A DNA stretch of 64,000 nucleotides from Chlorops oryzae (taxonomy: Eukaryota; Arthropoda; Insecta; Diptera; Chloropidae): positions 22,066,198 to 22,130,197 of the forward strand of contig CM035807.1 in assembly GCA_020466095.1 (NCBI GenBank). Reading direction: 5' to 3'. The translations under genes and the position numbers were made by a program. The notes under the pieces were generated by a model. That model did not search any database and was not told where the DNA came from. It saw only the letters and a program-made list of their open reading frames with translations. Positions 24,818-38,129 of the stretch are shown here, piece by piece. The first letter of the stretch is position 1; the number at the start of each line of letters is the position of its first letter.

Positions 24818-27800
24818 GAGACAGTACACTGTACTTATTTTTGAGGTCATTGAATATTTAAAAACACTTTGACTTCAGTTCCTGAAATTACTTGATATAC
24901 GTGTATAGGATATGCCTTTATTTAATTATCCTAGATCGGCCACAGGATAAGTTTAAATTGTCTCCAAAAACACGGCCAAGGACAAAGTTGAGGATTTAAA
25001 AATTCTAGAGAATATTCGAAGGGTAATTTTGGAGTATTTTCTTCGGATTTCGGGTAAAAACATTCAACTTTGCAGTATCAAAACCCAATCAAGGAGCGCT
25101 CAGATACAGTTGGGGTGCTGGAAGGAGTTATTCAGTTTCAGTTTTTCTTCATTTTGATTTAAAAAATGTCTATAAAATTCTTATTGGTTTTGATTCTATG
25201 GGCCAGAAATGGTAAAAAGAGGTGGAAAATTTTTGTAAATTTTTCATATTTTTATGTTATTTGTATCTATTGAATTTACTAGATGGATTTCTTCGGGTCA
25301 GCTATGAGTACGGTCATTTTCTCCGTATCCGTTAGAGACAAAAAAAAAAAGTTTGAATCGGTTTTTGAGATATGGCCAATAGTAAGTGCGCAACTTAATT
25401 CCCGGCCACACTATTCAAGATCGATTCAAAATTGACCTGTAGCCAATCTAAGAAAAACAAATACGTATATGGATTATCTACATTTATCGATTACTTTTAC
25501 GAAGTGCAGTCAAAATTTGCCTTAAATTTTTCGTGTTGCAAAGGAAAATCCCCAACTGCATAAGAATCACATTAATTATGTCATAAAGTCGAAGGCTATA
25601 TGTATTTTCTGACCCCAAAGTCCTGCAACTGTTTTCATGCATCACACTGTAAAAGCGCACGCGTCATTCAAAGGCTGTCTATCAACGTGTCATGCGTTGA
25701 ACGGTCGAAGAAACGATCAAGCCACATGTCCGCCCTTCAATCAAACCGAATTAATCATCAAGATTTCCTGCCCATACGACGATGGAATTTCACAATTCAC
25801 AGGTCCAAAGCCGAATCCAAAAAGACTTCCTTCCCTCAATTTTTTTTCCAATTTTTTTTTTTTTATTGACCAAAAGAAAAATACGAAAATCATTGGCCTC
25901 CCTGACTCTCAACCGTTCCGAGCTGTACGCTTCAAACACCGATTCATTCACTTTCATCCATGACCTTGGCGCATATTTCTGTGTTGGCTCTTGTTTTTTA
26001 TTTTTTATTATTTTTTTGCTACTGCCAATACAGCAACAGCTGCTGATTTTGTTTTTCACATTGTTGCTTTTGGTCTCTCTCAGAGGAATAAAAAAGGCAG
26101 AAAAAAAATCAAGCTTTTCATATCGATAGCCAACTTCATTGAACTGTTAGAGCGGTTAGCACCATGTGCCAAGCCAGCACCAGCACCAGCATCAGCGTCA
26201 GCACCAGAAATCCATGCATTATGGATTCGCATTCGCGTTGAGATTCAGATTCAGACTTGGATTCAGCGGTAGTAGCGGTCGCAGTCTCAGTCTTGGTCTC
26301 ACATTTCGGTTGGCTTTTTTCTAACTTATTTTCTTGGATACTCGGATACATGGTTCAGCATGCGAATTGCTTTTTTTTCTATTTTCTTTTTTTTTTTTGT
26401 CTTTGTGGGCTTAGTGCTTTGTGCTGGGCTTTTAGTCGCTGCCGCTTTGACTGAATTTTTGATATCATAACCCGCTAACGCACTGCGGCTGGTGCTGTTG
26501 CCTTTCAGCTGGTGGATTTTCGTATTAGCCAATTTGGTTTCGGCTTTGGTTTTGGTTTTTATTTTTTTTGTCTTTTTTGGCAAATTTATTGCTATTACTT
26601 ACCACTTCACCCACATTGAGTTGTTTTTTCTTGTCTACCTTTCGCCTTTTTTAGCTTTAATCCCTGAGCTGTGTGCAAGTATTTACGAATTTTTCTCTTC
26701 TTAAGTCTTGTACGAAAAGAATTTCGTTTTGTGTAAAAATACCGTTCGCGTTCTTTATTCTTTTTTTCAATCAAAAAACCTTTTCTACTTTTATTATTAT
26801 TTTTGGTCTTTAAGCTGTTGTTTTAAGCTGCGTCGAAGTCATCATCGACTGGGTTATTTGGGTTATTTGTAGCTATTTAGCTTTTTTGCCCCAGTGCGAT
26901 TTCAGGCCTCCGTTTGGTGTCGATTGGATTGGCAAATCGATCGGCTCCGAGCACTCGACGAAAGACGGAGGGGAGGGAAGAGCACAGAAAAACGTATTAA
27001 ACTGCATTAATCTCTGTGGCGAATATTTCTCCTCGCAGCTAGCTGCATTCGGCTCAAAAGTAAATTACCAAAAATTTTAACGTCTTTTAGCGTAAATGTT
27101 TGGAGTTTTTCGTTATGTTTTGAATTTTAATTTTCGCAGCTCGGCGTTCACAAAAAAATAAAAAAAACTATTTGAACGGACAATAAAAGAAACTCCGCAA
27201 TTTGTTGGTATTTTTCTCAGGGTTTTTCAAAAACGAAAATCTAGGCCACACTCTGAAAACATTTATTTAACTGATTTTTCGCTTGACTTTCGGAAATGTC
27301 CTTAAATATGTTTTCAGCTGTGATCGCGTCACACGAGCTTCGCAAGTCAATGGGATACAATATGTTTATATGTATGTATATATTTTTGTATATATACATA
27401 TATATTTTTTCAATGCCTAGCTTGTGTATTGGACTTCTTCGCTTTGAGGTTTTGCCGATTGTTTTTTCGTTTTTTTCCTCAAGTTCTCGTCTCTTTGTTT
27501 CTTCCGATGAAGCCAAATTTCGCGTCCGAATCATTGAAACGTCCGCACTCAACTGATTTTCTGAGTACTCGAACTGAAACTGAAACTGAAATTGATAGCA
27601 GCAATGAAACGGCTTACAGCTTTGCAGAACGACAAGCGTTTCGGTTAACAGGCAACGGGCAACCAACTCTTGGCCAGTTACCCACTAATGGCTATTTACC
27701 TCAAAAAGGCTGTGCCCAGCAGAGAATCGAACAGAACAGAACAGAACCCAGTAGCTCGCCAAGAGTCTGCGGCAAATATCCGCAAACCAGAAGACATCCG

Positions 27801-28141
27801 CTTCTCTCGATCCCTCTCTCGCTATCGATCCCGCTCTCGCTCTTTCTGTTGCTGTTCATGTGGTTTTCATCGAGTCTCTCGCAACGGCTCATTCTGCAAA
27901 GAAACCGCTTTTGTCTTGACCGCGCGCGCGATCACCTGGTAAAAATTGTTTATGGTCCAAATCTCAACTTGCAATCTTAACTTAGCGGCCACTAGCACGC
28001 AAGCGAGTTATGCGAGAGGCTGACGAGGAGGCGCTCACTTATTGCCACTTTGTGCTTTTGCGCTCTGGTGCAGGCTTGGAGTAATTCAATCTCTGCTGAT
28101 TTGTTCGCGCTCAACATGCAAAAGACATTTAAAAACGTTCC
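24818..28141. other. Non-coding; simple repeats
   Basis: No gene recognised. CAGCAC-type repeats lie near 26165-26205, T-rich stretches at 25840-26100 and 26370-26400, and a GC-richer patch at 27440-28000 with overlapping ORFs of low complexity. It could include regulatory DNA, but nothing specific is visible. Confidence 0.4.
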
Positions 28142-28345
28142 TCCGGCAGTAGAGCTGGAGAAGTATCGATAATTGCAACCATCGATATTCTCGATAGTCG
28201 GTAGTCTGAAATATCGATAGTACTATCGGCAGACATATTTTAAATTTTAAACTACTTACTTAATTTCATTGGCAAATTGCTATCGATAGTTGCGATAGTC
28301 GATAGTGTGAAATATCGATAGTATCGATAGTACTATCGGAAGATA

Positions 28346-29632
28346 TTAGGTGTAGTAAAAAGAAATCCATTATTTTTCTAATAGATGGCGTTATTTATCT
28401 GCATCTCGCGTTGTATAAGTCCGATCGTGTTCCGCTAGGGGGCATTAGAAAGATGACAGTTCCTACTAAAAAGCTTTTTTGACACTTTTTTGATTGATTG
28501 ATTCAGTTTTGTTTGAGAGCTTGTCAAAGATGGACATCAGCAAAGAGAAAATTCGCTACATTTTACAGTTTTTCTTCGATAAGGGAGAAAACGCAAGCCA
28601 GGCGGCTGAAAATGTGAATAGCGTTTATGGACCTGATACTGTAACAGCCAATCATGCGCAATTTTGGTTTCGTCGATTCCGTTCCGGTAACTTCGATGTC
28701 AAGGATGCACCACGCACTGGAAGGCCAATTGTCGAAAATGTCGATAAAATCATGGAAATTATCGAGTCCGACCGTCATGTTAGCACTGTTTCGATTGCAA
28801 AAGAGCTAAAGATTGCACAAAAAACCGTTTGGAACCATTTGAATAAGGCTGGATACACAAAGAAGCTCGATGTATGGGTGCCACACGAGTTAACGCAAAA
28901 AAACCTCATAGACCGAATTTCCATCTGCGAATCGCTGCTGAACCGCAACAAAATCGACCCATTTCTGAAGCGGTTGGTGACTGGTGATGAAAAGTGGGTC
29001 ACTTACGACAACGTCAAGCGAAAACGGTCGTGGTCGAAACACGGTGAACCGGCGGAAACGGTGGCCAAGCCAGGATTGACGGCCAGGAAGGATTTGCTGT
29101 GTGTTTGGTGGGATTGGCAGGGAATTATCTACTATGACCTGCTCCCATACGGCAAAACTCTTAACTCGGAACTCTACTGTCAACAATTGGACCGTCTGAA
29201 GGAAGCAATCGCCCATAAGCGGCCAGCTTTGGCCAATAGGAGAGGAATTGTGTTCCATCAGGACAACGCCAGGCCACACACATCGATAGTGACTCGCCAG
29301 AAGCTCCGGGAGTTTGGTTGGGAGGTTCTTCTGCATCCACCTTATAGTCCGGACCTGGCACCAAGTGATTACCATCTGTTCCTGTCCATGGCGAACAATT
29401 TTGCTGGTGAAACATTCGCTTCAAGAGAGGCTTCTGAAATTCGACTGTCTCAATTTTTTGCTAATAGGAACGAGGGCTTCTATGAGAGAGGCATAATGAA
29501 ATTACCTTTAAAATGGCAACAAGTTATCGAACAAAACGGCACATATTTGACCTAAATCGGGTCATTCTAACTATCTTAAATAAAGCCCTCAATTTAATGC
29601 AAAAATAATGGATTTCTTTTTACTACACCTAA
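28346..29632 (+). mobile_element. Full-length mariner element, copy 1
   Basis: Inverted ends begin TTAGGTGTAGTAAAAAGAAA and are flanked by TA target duplications (28344-28345, 29633-29634). It is about 1,287 bp, the normal mariner length, and encodes one intact transposase. It sits inside the hAT-type element, so it inserted later. Confidence 0.95.
28530..29555 (+). CDS. mariner transposase (Tc1/mariner, D,D34D), intact
   Basis: Cut-and-paste transposase acting on the element's own TIRs. The start chosen is the ATG at 28530 (context CAAAGATGG), giving 341 residues; an upstream in-frame ATG at 28494 would add 12. The N-terminal half holds paired helix-turn-helix DNA-binding domains (about 1-110), then the signature WVPHEL (116-121). 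Catalytic aspartates are seen at about 153 (TGDEKW), 245 (HQDNARPH) and 280 (YSPDLAPSDYH), with 34 residues between the last two. No stop or frameshift. Compared with the copy at 58 kb it differs at six residues. By family motifs it is closest to the mellifera/capitata-like mariners; the subfamily is from memory of motifs, not alignment. Confidence 0.93.
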   Translation: MDISKEKIRYILQFFFDKGENASQAAENVNSVYGPDTVTANHAQFWFRRFRSGNFDVKDAPRTGRPIVENVDKIMEIIESDRHVSTVSIAKELKIAQKTVWNHLNKAGYTKKLDVWVPHELTQKNLIDRISICESLLNRNKIDPFLKRLVTGDEKWVTYDNVKRKRSWSKHGEPAETVAKPGLTARKDLLCVWWDWQGIIYYDLLPYGKTLNSELYCQQLDRLKEAIAHKRPALANRRGIVFHQDNARPHTSIVTRQKLREFGWEVLLHPPYSPDLAPSDYHLFLSMANNFAGETFASREASEIRLSQFFANRNEGFYERGIMKLPLKWQQVIEQNGTYLT

Positions 29633-29877
29633 TATATTTTAAAATTTAAACTAAATTCATTGGAAAATTGCTAGTGAATTCAATCAAGCATGTTTGAGCT
29701 GTTTAACATTTAAATATCAACCAATTGAAAGTTTAAAATTTAAAAAATTAATTGTTTTCCTATAATGATTTAATAAAATACTGTGCATAAGTGTCCCTTC
29801 TCATTTAATATCACGTGGTAATATTAAAGAAGACGAAATTCAAAACCTTTCTTACTCAATTCTCCATACATTGTAAC

Positions 29878-30068
29878 CAGCACTGATGCTAGGCAGTATT
29901 TTGGTGACTCTTTTCTCTTGGATATTGAAAAAAATCCCTTTATTTCTATTTTCTTTAGGAAAGTGATCAGTAAAAATCCCTTGTAAACATTTGAAATGAT
30001 TTTTGGTTAAACGTAAAATCGAAAAATTCCATCAAATCGGAAAAAACCCTTCGTTCTGGCATCAGTGC
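29878..30068. mobile_element. Short TIR element inside the hAT composite
   Basis: CACTGATGCTAG at the left and CTGGCATCAGTG at the right form matching inverted ends about 190 bp apart. There is no coding capacity. No clear target duplication was found. Confidence 0.45.
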
Positions 30069-30189
30069 ATAGAATAAAATGTTAGCATGACGCCTATAAT
30101 TCTCATTTGGTTTGTAAAATGGGATACTTAAGACTCGCAGAATTTCTGAATATGTTTCGAGACGTGATGAAGCAAGTACGTGCGTAAGT

Positions 30190-30320
30190 CATAATCATCA
30201 TCACCATGGCCGTCATCATCCCCGTCGTCATCCCCGTCATCATCACCATCATCATCCACATCATCATCACCATCATCACTAACCTCACTATAATCACCAG
30301 CCTCACCATCATCATTACCA
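30190..30320. repeat. CATCAC/CATCCC simple repeat
   Basis: A run of imperfect CAT/CAC triplets on the plus strand. It explains the spurious Asp/Met-rich ORFs on the minus strand and is a smaller version of the tract at 31310-32525. Confidence 0.85.
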
Positions 30321-30322
30321 CC

Positions 30323-30876
30323 CAGTGTTGCCAACTCCTCAGAAGCAAAAAGCGCTGATTAGTTTCGAAAATCCGCTAAAAAGCAACGAAAATCAATGAT
30401 TCCCAATTTCAAATTTCAAAAAGCGCTAAATCAACCAAAAGAAAGCGTTTTTGGAAGGGTTAATAAAACAAAGGTTATAAAACAAATGATTAAATATGCT
30501 TCTTACAAGTCTGCCTTTAGATTCAAAACGATGTGACTAAGGCACAGAACAGCCATTCCTTTCTTTCCCAAATGCCATTCTATATCCCAAAATAGTCACG
30601 TAAAATGTTTCTCTAGTCTAAGTGCAATCACAAAATTAAAGCTGCCAGATTCATCATTGGTTCATCTTACAGCTGTTGTGTTAGGAAGCAATACTTGGCT
30701 TACGTTATTACAATATTGAAAATTGAGTGAAAAACTACTTTGAAAACTTTAATGATCGCAACGAAAAAGCGTTAGATATCGAGCAAAAATCGCTTGGCGG
30801 TAAAAAGAAGTTTTCGCGTGGCGGGCCTTCCAAAAGCGCTAGATCTAGTGCGAAAAGCGTTAAGTTGGCATCACTG
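30323..30876. mobile_element. hAT-like MITE (CAGTG-TTGCCAAC ends) nested in the composite
   Basis: The left end is CAGTGTTGCCAACT; the reverse complement of the right end is CAGTGATGCCAACTT. CAGTGNTGCC ends are common in hAT elements. AAAAGCGCTA/AGCGCT words recur inside both arms. The 8 bp on each side do not match, so the insertion history is unclear. Confidence 0.6.
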
Positions 30877-31309
30877 CCTAGATCTATGTCTCGTTAAGTC
30901 CGAGGGCTGATTTAAAACAAGCCATGGTGGGGTTCGTGGGGACATGGAAACGCACCGACGCAGAAAACTATTTCGGAAAAAGTTTAAGGCATAACAAAAC
31001 TATCCACCGAGATCATTTTCTCAATCCCCTTTGTAATTCCGAACATATCGGGGGGGCTTGAACCCCCCAAGGCACCCTCCGAATACGCTCATAGTTCCAT
31101 TTGATGATATTCGTCCTGAAAACAAATTTCCAATCATTATTTCCCTCCAAATGCAAAACTACCCCGAGAAATGGTAATTTTTTTCAAAAAATTCCTACAA
31201 TTCTCACTGAATTCATGATTTCGGAAACGTATATAAAGCCATGAATTGAAGAATTTCTCAGTCATCTCAGTAGAGCTGGAGAACTAACGGAAGGTATATT
31301 TTAAAATTT

Positions 31310-32525
31310 AAACACCTACAACACATATCTTTATCAATCCATCCCATCATCCATCTATCACACATCAAATCCCACCCATCATCGTCCATCTACAACACAT
31401 CAATCACATCCAATCTAATCATCACATAATCCTCACCATTAACACTCATCACAACCATCAATCAACCATCAAAAATCACCAACCCTCACCTCATTCATCA
31501 CCATCATAATCATCAACACCATCATAATCATCATCACCATCAACAACATCATCGCCATCACCATCAACACCGTCAAGCCCATCAACACCATCATCACCAT
31601 CTTCACACCATCATCATCACTTTAACCTCACCATCATCATCACCAACTATTAACCATCATCATCACCAACCTTTACCATCATCAATCACCAACCCTCATC
31701 ACATCATACCAATTCTTACATAACCATCACCATCATACTTCATAAACATTCACCATCATCATCACCAACAATCATCAATCATCACAATCATCAAATCATC
31801 AACAACTCATATCATCCCATCAACAACCATCATCACCATCATCCATCAACCAGTCATACTAACCAATCAACACATCATAACACATTCAACCCATCACACA
31901 TCATAAATCATCAATATCACCAACTTCACATCCAATCATCTATCCACATCATACCACATCATAACCAACATCATATTTCAAATACATCATCACCATCATG
32001 ATACATCACCATCATCACCATCATCACTATCATCAACACCATCATCACCAAAATCACCACCATCATCATCACCATCATCATCACCACCATCACATATAAC
32101 TCATCATCATCACACCTACATTAACACATCACACATCATCATACCAATACATCACCAACCTCACCTCATCATCACCATCATAATCATCACACCATCTAAC
32201 CACACCATCAAACATATCCCATCACCATCATCACATCTCAACCCATCACATCATCACCATTCAAATTCACACACCATCATCATACATTACTCATCATCAA
32301 ACCATACATCATCATCACCAACCTCCACCATCATCATTAATCATCACACATTAATCCATCACCACATCATCATCACCATATCATCACTCATCACCAACAT
32401 CATCATCATCATCACACCATATCATCATTCACCATCACATCATCACCATCATCATCACCAACCTCACCATCATCAATATCAGCATCATCACCATCTCATC
32501 ATCCCCAACCTCACCATCATCATCG
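31310..32525. repeat. Degenerate CAT/ATCACC minisatellite with almost no G on the plus strand
   Basis: About 1.2 kb built of CATCAC, CATCAT, AACC and ACATC words, with only a handful of G bases on the plus strand. The extreme C-over-G asymmetry and loose triplet register suggest slippage expansion followed by heavy decay. It has no reading frame. Confidence 0.9.
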
Positions 32526-34308
32526 ATATTTTCGATTATCGATAATTTTAACAATCGGTAATTTTGGTAATTGAAAGATAAATTTTCGAGCAGTTCTCGG
32601 CCTTATCTAAATAAAAGCATTTTTAGGAATATGTCCATTTCAAAATGAAGAAAGCCCTTTGTCACCGCCAGCACCACATTTCCAAAGCTAAAGTAAATAT
32701 CAATGATTCAAAACTATCGATAGTCTTCAAAAACCATCGATGTTTTCGATAGTTTGAAACCATCGATAGTATCGATAGTGCTATCGATTTTTTCTCCAGC
32801 TCTATCCGGCAGCGAAAAAGTCGTTTTTTCTAAGCGAAATCGAAAACGAAATCTCTTAAATCGTTATTCTCCCACCTAAGTACGTCCGTAGAAGAGCGTA
32901 ACTCGCTCTTCGATTGGAGTTTTCTTATCAATTCTGTTTTGGTTTTTCTTTGTTTTCCCATTATTCCTGGTAGCACAACCATACCTAAGCTATTTAATAA
33001 ATCATGCAGTAAAGGTAATACTTTTACACTGAAAAGTATATCGATCAGAATTTTATTGAATGAATGCCAAAAACTATTCGAACAGTACCCGCGAATCCAT
33101 GCGCCATAGAACTCTATTCAAATAATAGCGCCTTAACCTTTGCCCACACCGAATTGTAAAGCCAAACAAACAAACAAAAAAACTACAAAGCATGCAAATA
33201 ATTCACGGCGAGATTTTTTCTCTGCCGATGTAATTAAATTCTGCAACAATTGAAATCGCCGTTTTTTAACGGTAAATTATTGCCATTTTTCCATATTTAC
33301 GCAGCTCTTTGCATACTTGACGCCGTTTAATTGACATCTCAAATCGTCGATATTTCAAATTGTAAATCAAATTGTATCTCGGCGATCATAAACGTCAATC
33401 ACACCCACGCCATTTTAGGTGGAGCTCTGGTGTCGGTGTCACCAGTGAGCACCTGGGGACAGAGTGTTGAAACTTGAGAGAAGAAAAACCGAAAGCGATT
33501 TAAACACACTTTAAATATATTTATGTAGGCTATTTTTTTCGAGTTCAATCGCCGTCGTCACTGAATTTGGCTACGCTTAAAAGCGGAACTTCTTTGTTAA
33601 CCCTTTTCTGTTTTGATTTTTAGAATAAAAAGATCAATAGTCCAGACATTTCTTATGACTGCCAACAGATGAGAAAGAAGCAAATACATTTCGCATTAAA
33701 TAAATTAAATCATAACTGAACTTCGTGGCACTATTTATTTTGTATGCTCGCTGTTTTCTCGACTTTTTTACAGTATACTTTTAGGCTGGTGTCGTTTAAA
33801 ATGCTTAAAAAAACCAACTCAAACACAAGGCGAATAATAAATGTGACAAACGCTGCATGTTAACTCTAAAAGGAAAATTGTTTTAAATATTAAATATTCT
33901 CATTGGTTTTGATTATTTTGAAATATTTAATACAATTGTTCTATCCCTTGCAATAATTCGACAGGCAAATGTACAATTGTTCTATGAAACGCCCTCTATT
34001 AGCAGTTAGTTGCAGTTATTTCCCCTAATTTCAGTCATATTCAAACTGTTCTCTGACTGCATACAGCGACGATCGGATGCTGTTACTGCTGTGACCGCTT
34101 GAATTTTATCAAGTCAAAGTGATTCTTACACGTTCTGAGGCCACTTGCAATTCGACATGGCAAATGTAAATTTATCTATGAAACGCCCTCAAGCAGTAGT
34201 TGCATTACACAACATCAGTTAACGTCCTTAGACGTCACTGGATCATGAAAGCAACGACACATCTGCATCAGCATCCGATTATGGTAACAATGAATGGAAA
34301 TATTTTTA

Positions 34309-34470
34309 GGGGGCGTTCAAGTATTTCGTAACGCAATTCGGGGGAGGGGAAGTCTTGTAAAACGTTACGATGCGTTACAGGACCGGTGCAGAAAATCGCT
34401 GCGGCGCGTTACATGGGTGGAGAGAGGCTGAAAATTGTTTGAAAGTCGCATTACGTAATCAGCCCTATTC
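34309..34470. mobile_element. Probable TIR element with CGTAACGC ends
   Basis: It starts GGGGGCGTTCAAGTATTTCG and contains ACGTTACG, GCGTTACA and, at the right, GCATTACGTAATC. Elements of this look, with G-rich ends followed by a CGTAAC word, are frequent in insects. The right terminus is not well defined. Confidence 0.4.
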
Positions 34471-35874
34471 TAAATGAACATTCCTCGGGAAATTTTCTCT
34501 AGAAATTTTTCTCGGCGGAAAAAGGAAGTATTCTAAGCGTCAATAAAAGAAAAAAAGTGATGACCATTGTTTAAAAATGTTCGATATCTGGGTTAAATAT
34601 GTACTTGAACACTCCGTTAAGAAAATTCGGAGTTATTAGAGAGCATTTCGGACAAACTTTTCGCCACAACTAGAGTTTCCTTACCTTTCAATTATACTTC
34701 ATGTCATAATTTTAAAACAATTCATAATACATTTTAATAAAACAATAGAATTTATTTCCACTTAGTCCTACTCCGCTAAACGCCCTTTACAGTATTTAAT
34801 ATGATTCCGCAAGGCAAACCACACGTATTTTTACGTTTTCATTTATATTTTACATTCGCTTTCATATGAATAAGTACCTAATTATTTTAGAATTCATATC
34901 ATTTCCCATAGGACATATCAATGAATCAAATTCAATTCATACGCGTATAAAAATAAAATTTAAAGCTACATAAAAATTCTCTCTTCTTAAAGCTAACTTT
35001 TATTGATTTTACTACAAAAATAACTACATTTAAACAAATTACTAAATTGGGAATGATTCACAATAGAAAGAAAAAAATCGTAAAAATAATTTTTGAAAAT
35101 AATTCCTGAATCTCTTTGCCTCGAATGAAAGCAAGCGGAAATATTCGTGGCTCTCACAATATTAATAAAGAATGAGTAATTTTCAGAAAAATCGGTTTTC
35201 CTTACTTTAAAAGCATAAATTGACAGCATTTTGTTAAGTTTAATTTTCTTTTCAACAACACGTTGAGGTTCAGGCAATCTACAAATTTTTTCAGCTGAGA
35301 GGCGCTGAGTTTGCTTTGTAAATGCATTTCGGTGCGACATTGGAATGGTCCGCATAATTCATAAAATTAATTTAAATTCAACGAGTAAATATATTGGTTT
35401 TTTTATTCAGTGGAATTAATATTAATATATATTATGGAATGAAATACTAACACAATTAACAATGTGATATGGTAATTAATATTTGAAGGTGATTTCATAT
35501 TATTTTTTTAAGACGCATTATTTTCAATTCAAATTGTCCAAGGAAAACCAAACTTTTATAAAGGATTAGTATTCATCGTGCATTTAAGCCAGCTAAGACG
35601 ATTTTTTTTTAATTCCCTCAATATGCTGGCAACAATTCTTTGAAGTACAAGTGACATTCTGATATGTAGAGTGTACTGAAACGGATTTATTTTGTAATAA
35701 AATATTAATTCTTTAAACGAGTGAAGGATTACTTCCTAAGTATTGATTGCCTTCTATGAAAACATGTCAAAATCGGGTAGAAAAAAAAAGTCACGCTTGT
35801 CGAATTAATCAACAGAAATTCAATAAAACCTTTGTTATTGTTCTTGGGGTCGTCGTAGTCTTCAATTCGATTTA

Positions 35875-35992
35875 AGCCCGATTTCACAAAGCCATTTAAA
35901 TGAAGCTTAAATGAAACGAACTGTAAAATTTCATATAAAAAAAGTAAATTTTCATTTCAATTTTATTTAAATAGCTTGGTAAAATCGAGCCT
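35875..35992. mobile_element. Short MITE (about 118 bp)
   Basis: The left arm AAGCCCGATTTCACAAAGCC and the right arm's reverse complement AGGCTCGATTTTACCAAGCT match over about 27 bp and both continue into ATTTAAAT. No coding capacity. Short AT-rich centre. Confidence 0.6.
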
Positions 35993-38129
35993 ATGAGCTT
36001 CGAAAGTTTAAATTGTCGAATACATTTTAGTTTTCATGCCTGTTTAACTGAATCAAAAACCTTTGCTATATTTGAATTTTTCCAAAAATTTTGTATAAAT
36101 TTAATACGCCTGATTTAAACTCTCCTGAAGATATCATTTCACCTTCATAAAGCTTAAACTAGGTTGAAAACTATGAGCCTTAATGTCAGATTAGGAGACA
36201 CAATCCCTCAACATGTTTTTAAATGAATAAAAATAGCCATATACACATTTCTCTGGAAATCAGAAAGAGTTCCACCATATGCTTGTTGATAGTTGGAGCT
36301 TTATAAAAATAAAAATAACAACCAGTAAGCTTCAGCTCTAGATAGCCTTACCATGTGAAGTGTTGTTTCAGTCAACAGACAAAAACTAGACGCAAGTGGA
36401 AGGATCTACACACGCCAAGGAACTGGCCTGAATCTTCGAATTGAAATGAAACAGTGCCTGAGGTCGGCGTGCAAAGATACTAGGACTTTTGAAAAGTTAA
36501 AAGATGATGTTGTGGAGTTACGTATGCTCTTTCAAACACTCTGTAACAATCAATTATCGATTATGAACCAGGAATTCGAAAGAGTAAATTTTCTTCATTT
36601 CTAATACTTTTTTATGCAAATTTCGATTACAAAAAATGAGACACTGAGGAACAAAGCAAACTTCAATTTACATCGAGTCAACGGAAATTGCCCCTGGTCC
36701 TCTCGTAAATGGTTACTTAAGGACTAAAATGGGTCCATGACCTTCCGAAACGGACCGATTTATTGAACGTGAACGAATTTATGACAACCAAGCTGTTTGA
36801 TAATTATTTTGCTACCAACTATTGCTATCAAGAATTCAACAAGAGTCAACGATCAATGCCATATCGAAGGCATCATTATTTTAATACACAGCACTATTGC
36901 CAGTTTCGGAGAATTTCCCCAAAATTAAAAGACATTTACGATTTTTAGTCGAGTCTTAGGGCAGAAAAGTTAGGAGGGAACATTTTATGGGACCTTATGG
37001 GACCAAATTATTGTTTTTAGAATATTGCAAAATTAAATTTTAAGGAACTTTGGTCTTGTTTTGAGACATTCGGGGGAATATTCCCCTTAAAAACTGGCAA
37101 CAGTGCTACACAGCAAACTAAAAAATCCCACTTTTCACCGCTGATAAATAATCATTCAATTTTGAATACGAAATCGGGGTATTTATATAAAATATTTTGA
37201 TAATACGCTTCTTATAGAAATACTCCTACAAATTATACATACAAATATAATACACATTAAGCAGCTACAACAGCTCTCGCTTGAATGGCAAATCATTAAG
37301 CATTAATTACGAATTATTAGGAAAAATATGAGTTTGCAAATTATTATTAAATTATTATTTAAAAAAAAAAAAATTAAGATTTTGAAGAACATTTATAGAA
37401 CATCGGAATTTTTAACGAAATTTTCTCATGCATGTTGCATCCCTTGAAAAGCTAGATTTTCATTTATACATAGAGTTTATTAACCGGTAAATTAATCCAA
37501 AGGATGGCAGTGCCCACTAAGGAGTAGATAACCATTTCTATTTAATTTCAAAAATTTTGTTCTATCAATAGTAATTACTCAATTTTTCGAATCATAATAA
37601 ATGGCCCAAGAGCATTTGTAGCTTTAAACATTTAATCATTTTGACGTTATGAAAGCATGTAAAAAGGCCGGAACTCTGAGTTTATAAGTAATTGCACCTT
37701 TGAGGAACAGCAATTTCTGCAAAAGATGCATGAGAAAAATACGTAAAAATCTCGAATTGTTGGAAATAAAATTAATTAATAATTTACAACTTTACATGCT
37801 TAAATATATAGTAACTAAATAAACTATAGGTGTCGACTAATTAGACGCTTTACGCTTTAAAATTATTTGGAATGCAGCCGCTCACGAGAAATCAAGACAA
37901 TGGAGGAAAAGAAAAAGAAAACAAAGGAACAAAGAACGTTTATAAATGCATCGACATCGCTGGTGGGTGGCTTATATAAAAAGAAGGGGTCTTGAAATGG
38001 GCTTTATGCACTGCGCTTAATTTATGAAAACAATTAAGACTACAGCTACTGCTTGAACTTCAGAGTCGAACGGACCGAAAGACAAAGCCATAGACAGGCC
38101 TTCAGACAAAATGAATTAAAAAGCCACAA

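Larger units (their letters stand above)
28150..32804. mobile_element. Composite non-autonomous hAT-type element with perfect 8-bp target duplication
   Basis: Terminal inverted repeats TAGAGCTGGAGAA / TTCTCCAGCTCTA are flanked by the identical 8-bp TCCGGCAG (28142-28149 and 32805-32812). An 8-bp duplication and a TAGNG start are hallmarks of hAT transposons. Both subterminal regions are dense in ATCGATAGT words. The interior holds a mariner, two smaller TIR elements and CAT-type repeats. No hAT transposase was found, so it was mobilised in trans. A further copy of the TIR word occurs at 31270. Confidence 0.85.
32813..38129. other. Non-coding interval between the hAT composite and the 3' end of cindr
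   Basis: No gene recognised. It contains one isolated ~60-bp repeat core at 33003, two related segments sharing ATGAAACGCCCTC (33985 and 34176), and two small TIR elements listed separately. The ORFs at 35.0-35.4 and 36.8 kb show no domain. The cindr 3' UTR probably occupies its right end. Confidence 0.45.

Noticed and set aside
27429..27980. 183-codon plus-strand ORF
   Set aside because: Overlapped by other open frames on both strands, no domain, amino-acid composition of low-complexity DNA.
28890..29375. 161-codon minus-strand ORF opposite the first mariner (also mirrored at 58203-58688)
   Set aside because: Exact antisense shadow of the transposase; appears in both copies because the mariner does, and has no recognisable domain.
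30103..30348. Asp/Met-rich ORFs on the minus strand
   Set aside because: Products of CATCAC simple repeats within the hAT composite.
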